Assembly: GCF_963855985.1 (NCBI RefSeq)
Contig: NC_087092.1
Coordinates: 8,680,001 to 8,744,000 of the forward strand
Length of the DNA stretch: 64,000 bases
Reading direction: 5' to 3'
Origin: Ostrinia nubilalis
Lineage: Eukaryota > Arthropoda > Insecta > Lepidoptera > Crambidae
The notes below the pieces were generated by a model. It worked only from the letters and a program-made list of their open reading frames with translations. It made no database searches and was not told the origin of the DNA. Of this stretch, positions 59,601 through 64,000 are shown one piece after another; the first letter of the stretch is position 1; each line of letters starts with the position of its first letter. The translations under genes were made by a program, and so were the position numbers.

Positions 59601-59854
59601 GTTATTGCTCAAAGAGCGTTGACTGCACTTCTGCTATAATGTGAGCTATTAAGACAACTGTAGCAAGCAAATGGACTTTTTAATCTAAGGGCTAACATTT
59701 ATTGAATCTCTATTGTATAATTTTTCAGAAATATATTATGTCTGTAAAATTCTAAATTGCAATTCAAATAAAATAAGTACCTAGATTAAGATTAAAAATA
59801 TTCTGAATTTTATGAGTTATTTTTAAATAAAATTAAGTGAAACAAATCCTAAAT

Positions 59855-60300
59855 GGTTTGGATATTTAAAAAAAACTCATAAAACTCATTTATTTTTGCA
59901 AGTAGGCTTATATAAAGCACTTTTACACGTCCCAATATTAACCCTACCACTGCTTCGGGACAATAAATGGGCCAGTGCTGAGAAGAAGCAGCGCAAGAAA
60001 CTCAGTCACTATTGTCAGCCTCCTTTTCAAGGGTATACAGTCTTTAAAATATACAAATTATAGTCATAACTTCATAAGTATTGATGCGAGCTAGGTAGTT
60101 AAACATTCCAAACATTTTTATCTTTTATACATATAATCATCAACTTTAAGGTGCTTTTGATATGTGCTTTATGAATGGGCAATTCTACAACAGTTTGTGG
60201 TAATTTATTGAAAAGTTTAATACATTTCCCCATAGATGAATTACCAATCTTATGCAGTCTGAATAAAAAATTTCATAGTTCCAACGATCACATTCTTCCT
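59855..60300 (-). mobile_element. LINE C-terminus and 3'UTR (CR1/Jockey-like)
   Basis: The minus strand reads LHKIGNSSMGKCIKLFNKLP then QTVVELPIHKAHIKSTLKLM before a stop near 60112. A 3'UTR with 'ccttgaaaaggaggctgaca' follows, ending in 'aataaatgagttttatgag' about 59860. This is a typical lepidopteran non-LTR element end, 5'-truncated. Confidence 0.7.
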
Positions 60301-61724
60301 TCGGTAGAAATGGTTAGGTAACTTTTCATTGACTAAATTAGTGTACGATGAAGTGGAAAAACTGCATTTTCACAATTTCATGATAGTATGAATGAAAATG
60401 AATATGAAAAAATATGTAATCAGCATCAGTATCTTTAAACATTACAAAAGTAACTGATGTATCTTAAAACCGTTATAGTTTTCCTTGAAAGTTCATGAAA
60501 ATCAGTATTATACGAATTTTTCCAGATTTTTCAAGCCAACTGTTTAGTTTTTAGAGGGGGGGGGGACGCCCTACTCGATCAAAAATTGGCACTTTAAACT
60601 TTAATAATTTGCAAACAGATCCCTAAATAGAAAAATCTAGAGCTTTTGTATATGGGTTTTTAAATATTGCTGACTTACATTACTTACCAATGTGTAGGTA
60701 TGCGATTTAATCGCCATAATAATATGGTGACCAAACTGCTTCGTTGGATCTAGGTAAGATGTGATATTGAAACCATTCAATTGTTAGTTTTTGTACCCAA
60801 AATAAATTAAGAAATTACCTACTTAATACAATAGGTAATATCATTATATTTTGAAAATTTCATTAGTTAGCTAATAGCTAATAGTGACCATCATGACCAT
60901 GAGTATCAAATTCGCAAATGACCCGTTAAGTACTCGTAATTCTCGCATTTTTATCAGCGATAAAACTTTTTCTTATATAAGTTTTCATATGATATCTTGG
61001 GGACAGCCTGTGTGGTCGTATTCTTGGGAACATCTACTTAATATTTTAATGCAAGATGGATTACCTATGCAGAGGTAAAAAGTAGGTCGCCCGGCTGCCT
61101 TATCACTTTCGAAGTGTTGAGCAATCTCATGCGCCAAAGTCGAACGAATCACCTTCGTTTCTACACAATGACTTTACAAGAGGTAAGTGAAGGGTAACGA
61201 AGGTACTGCATAGCTGGTTTATTTAAACACATTATTTGGTTTTAGTTTATAACACAATAAAATCTTAGGCTGGGTTGCATCATCTTACTTTAACTTTGAC
61301 AAACGTCAATAATCTGTCAAACTCCATAAAAAAATGCACCGGTTATCGTTAAAGTTACGGTCAAAGTTAGGTGGTGCAACTCATCCTTAATCTTCAAAAT
61401 TGGTCTAAGATGTTTCTATTTAGACAAGATTTGCAGTAAGCTTATTAGGTGCACCACGACGACATCAGTGATGTTTTACAGTTACTCGGCTCTACATAAG
61501 ATGTAAGGAAAAATAAATAAAAAATAATAATTTCCAAGTGCATATTTCTTTCCGTCAAGTCCAAGAATTGAACTTCCGGCCACGCTGCTATAGCGTTTTA
61601 CCTCATTATTGCACTATCGTGCTGTCTTTAAGGAAGTACTTACTTGAACTTTAATGTTTCTTGCTAGTTAAATATCGAGTTTTCAACTGTTGATTCACGA
61701 AATTCATTCAAATGTTTTTACTAA

Positions 61725-61830
61725 ACATTAGTTTCATGTCCCGAAGTGGTGATAAGGCAAGCTATTTTTGGGACATGTAAAAGCGCTTTTCGAAAGCCTA
61801 CTTGCCAAATTATTATATTCTTAAATGTGT
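61725..61830 (-). mobile_element. LINE 3'UTR remnant
   Basis: The sequence 'gggacatgtaaaagcgcttt' and 'agcctacttgccaaattatt' resembles the 3' end of the LINE at 59855-60300, in the same orientation. Only about 100 bp remain. Confidence 0.5.
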
Positions 61831-62995
61831 CATAAGTACAATAGTCAAATTGCCTTACAAGCTAAAAAAAAACTTAAGGAATAAGGTAGACTGAAGTCTT
61901 TATCTTGTTGGAACTAAGATATATGTACAATGTACACATACATAATTCGCATTAAAATGTAGGAACATTTGTAAATAACTGACGACTGATCGGTGTAAGT
62001 AATATGGAATATCTTTTTTGATATTAAAGAATATCGATAACAGCGGACATCATCCAACCCTATAATGTATACTCTGCCATTTTAACAGTATATTATAAGT
62101 ATCTACGAGTAAGTGCAATAAACATAATATTGATTTAGTTAATAATTAATACTAACTCCTATCTCTGCAAAAACAAGATGATAACAATATTTTAATCTGT
62201 TAATTATATGTTGATCAAACAATTATTTACGTGACTCTAGTTGAAACACTAAGTATTAGGTAACTGTAATATTATTAATTGTTTGTAATGTGTTTAGCGT
62301 TCCATTTTGTAGATAAAATTGTAGAAAAATTAAAAGTTTAAAATGGGGAGATGGTGAACGATTAAACAGGTGTCTGTAATTAACCTTTAGCCTGCTAGTT
62401 TTTTTCCGTCCATATTTTTTTAAGGTAAAGATGGTGTTACATTTCTTCTGAGGTAGATCACAGCCAAGCATTAGCCCGTTGGCAGTTTGCTTGGGCGCTC
62501 CACTTTCACAGGCTTTGAACGAACGTTTCTGCGAAAGTAGTATTGAAAGCTGCAGGGTGAGCACTGCTATGGACCACTACCAATCGTAAGACAGTTAATC
62601 TACTTTTCGATGTTATTGTACTTTGCAATTTTTATTGAGTAGATTATTAGTCAATAGACTATGATTTAAAAAACTACAAACAAACGTAGAAAATAATATG
62701 TCGAAAGGAAAACACATTAAAATTAAGCGTTCTTCATCTTCTGCGCCGTGATTTGTAACGACTCTTCTGGCAAATTATGGTCCACCATAGGAAGAGAAAA
62801 TAATTTTCCAAATCATAATCATTATCCTTATTCAGAAAAATTAAAGTTCGCTAACAGCGACTTAACCTAAAAAATATTATATGTTTTTTTTTCATAGCAG
62901 TGTAATGAAATAAAGGCAAAGTTATTTATTCATTGGGTGTATGTACGCCCTACACGTCTTTTGCACTTATAATGCCTCTGATGCCAACGACATGA

Positions 62996-63053
62996 CATGA
63001 CATGAAACTCCATAATGAAAATTACCGTTTTCATGAAAGAGTTTCATGTCATG
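62996..63053. repeat. 58-bp compact hairpin
   Basis: CATGACATGAAACTC (62996-63010) pairs perfectly with GAGTTTCATGTCATG (63039-63053). A 4x4 internal loop is followed by a second stem, ATGAAAA/TTTTCAT, with a 6-base loop. It may be a structured RNA or a fragment of a palindromic MITE; nothing shows expression. Confidence 0.5.
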
Positions 63054-64000
63054 CCTACCGGCACGCATTGGGTTCTCCTACCACGTTGCTAATGTGGAGA
63101 TTGGAACAAGTTTTGAATGTTAACTAATTTTGCTGCGCAGAATGCTCTACCGGTGTTGGGTAAAATGGTGGTAAGTGGGAAGTGGGTATAATGGAAGCTC
63201 TTGGCCTGTATCTCACCTGATGGTATCGGTAAGCATGATTATTTAATAAGGTTATAAAATATGGAAGCTGATTATTTTTTACGTATCAACCGTCGCACCC
63301 AACAGATTCACCAAAATCACAATGGCGGAGGCTAGGTGCGCCGGCGCAGCGCGTACCAGGCACGATTCGCCGCAGCCGCTCACGCGACTTACAAAAACAA
63401 TAAACAAGAAGAGTTAATTTTTCCTCCTCCGATTTGTGAAGGTCCTGTAGTAAAAACATATCAGCTCAAATTAATAGTAGCAAAATATTCTAAACAGTCA
63501 TTGCATTTGCCAAAAAAAAACGAAATTATATATAAATAAATAGACATCCTTTATTAAAGAACATATAAAGTACAACTTTTAAGTATAAAGTACGTCTCTA
63601 CCTCGGCTTACAGTGTAGTAACTGCTCCTTAAATTTCAAAATATTTAAGTCACCCTTTGCAACTTTAAAATAACACCGTTTCAAATACTCATTGTATTAA
63701 CAAGGCTAAGCCAACATTTGATAGAAATAAAGAGAAGTGAATAGAGTAGGTAACATAATTATTTGTAAAAGAGAGTAATGGAATAAACCCTCCCCAAAAC
63801 TAAAATCCTTAATAAGAACGGAATTGGTTTTGTTGACAACAATGTAGTATGTTATTTGATGTTTAACATGAATGAATACTTAATAAACAATGATAACTGA
63901 GTAGCAATTTAATATCTACGCCAATACAAATTATAGGGGCATAAGCCGATTTGCAGTGAATAAATAAAACAAATACCTAACAATAAAAAGTAATAACCTT

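Larger units (their letters stand above)
60301..64000. other. Right end: mostly unexplained AT-rich DNA
   Basis: No gene could be supported. Noted items: a G-run at 60556-60564; a minus-strand frame at 62564-62440 following a CTGCAG acceptor-like site, with a Cys-bearing stretch (FKACESGAPKQTANGLMLGC) that might be an ectodomain exon; and a CpG-rich patch at 63320-63390 with 'caatggcggaggctaggtgc'. Confidence 0.3.

Noticed and set aside
61555..61620. tRNA-like stretch on the minus strand (B-box-like ggaagttcaattcttgg)
   Set aside because: The B box is degenerate and no fold or A box with proper spacing could be supported.

Overview
The window looks like nuclear DNA from a moth or butterfly. 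It is AT-rich and intron-rich, and it is littered with lepidopteran repeats: Lep1-type Helitrons ending in a hairpin plus CTAG, 5'-truncated RTE-like LINE tails often next to CAT microsatellites, tRNA-derived SINEs with the 'gtttggtgtag' A box, and many small MITEs. No bacterial-type operons, CRISPR arrays or functional tRNA/rRNA genes were seen. All gene models were spliced by hand from the sequence, using splice-site consensus plus reading phase.

Layout. 1-1456: 3' end of a Ty1/copia element (RT and RNase H, then an LTR). 1457-4650: repeats (RTE, SINE, a PIF-like MITE). 4679-5396 (minus): first coding exon of a secreted Pro/Thr/Arg-rich protein of unknown role, in a CpG-rich island. 9800-20630 (plus): a complete 12-exon GH35 beta-galactosidase gene (653 aa). 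Its third exon has been partly copied into an 8-unit, 164-bp tandem array lying in the following intron, and its first intron appears to be of the rare GC-AG type. 20865-27830: a nest of transposons, including a 5.4-kb element with 70-bp terminal inverted repeats built of 16-bp units and an 8-bp target duplication, inserted into a Lep1 Helitron. 28233-41830 (plus): candidate promoter and then the complete CAD gene (2224 aa; first three steps of pyrimidine synthesis). 42967-44014: a 1-kb near-perfect palindrome (Tc1/mariner-type ends) between the converging CAD and Mab-21 genes. 44214-49558 (minus): a complete 4-exon gene for a 1001-aa Mab-21-domain protein with a Src-like N-myristoylation start. 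51133-52504 (minus): the last three exons of a single-pass membrane protein whose ectodomain exons lie upstream, to the right, and could not be placed. 52505-64000: mostly intron or intergenic DNA with LINE and Helitron pieces, a Skp1-like C-terminal fragment, and two or three CpG-rich promoter-like patches.

The genes do not form a functional cluster: a glycosidase, a pyrimidine-synthesis enzyme, a Mab-21 protein and a membrane protein are independent neighbours. The points most worth a second look are the exon-3 tandem array with built-in splice sites, the periodic-TIR transposon, the convergent-intergenic palindrome that could form long dsRNA, and the myristoylatable Mab-21 protein.
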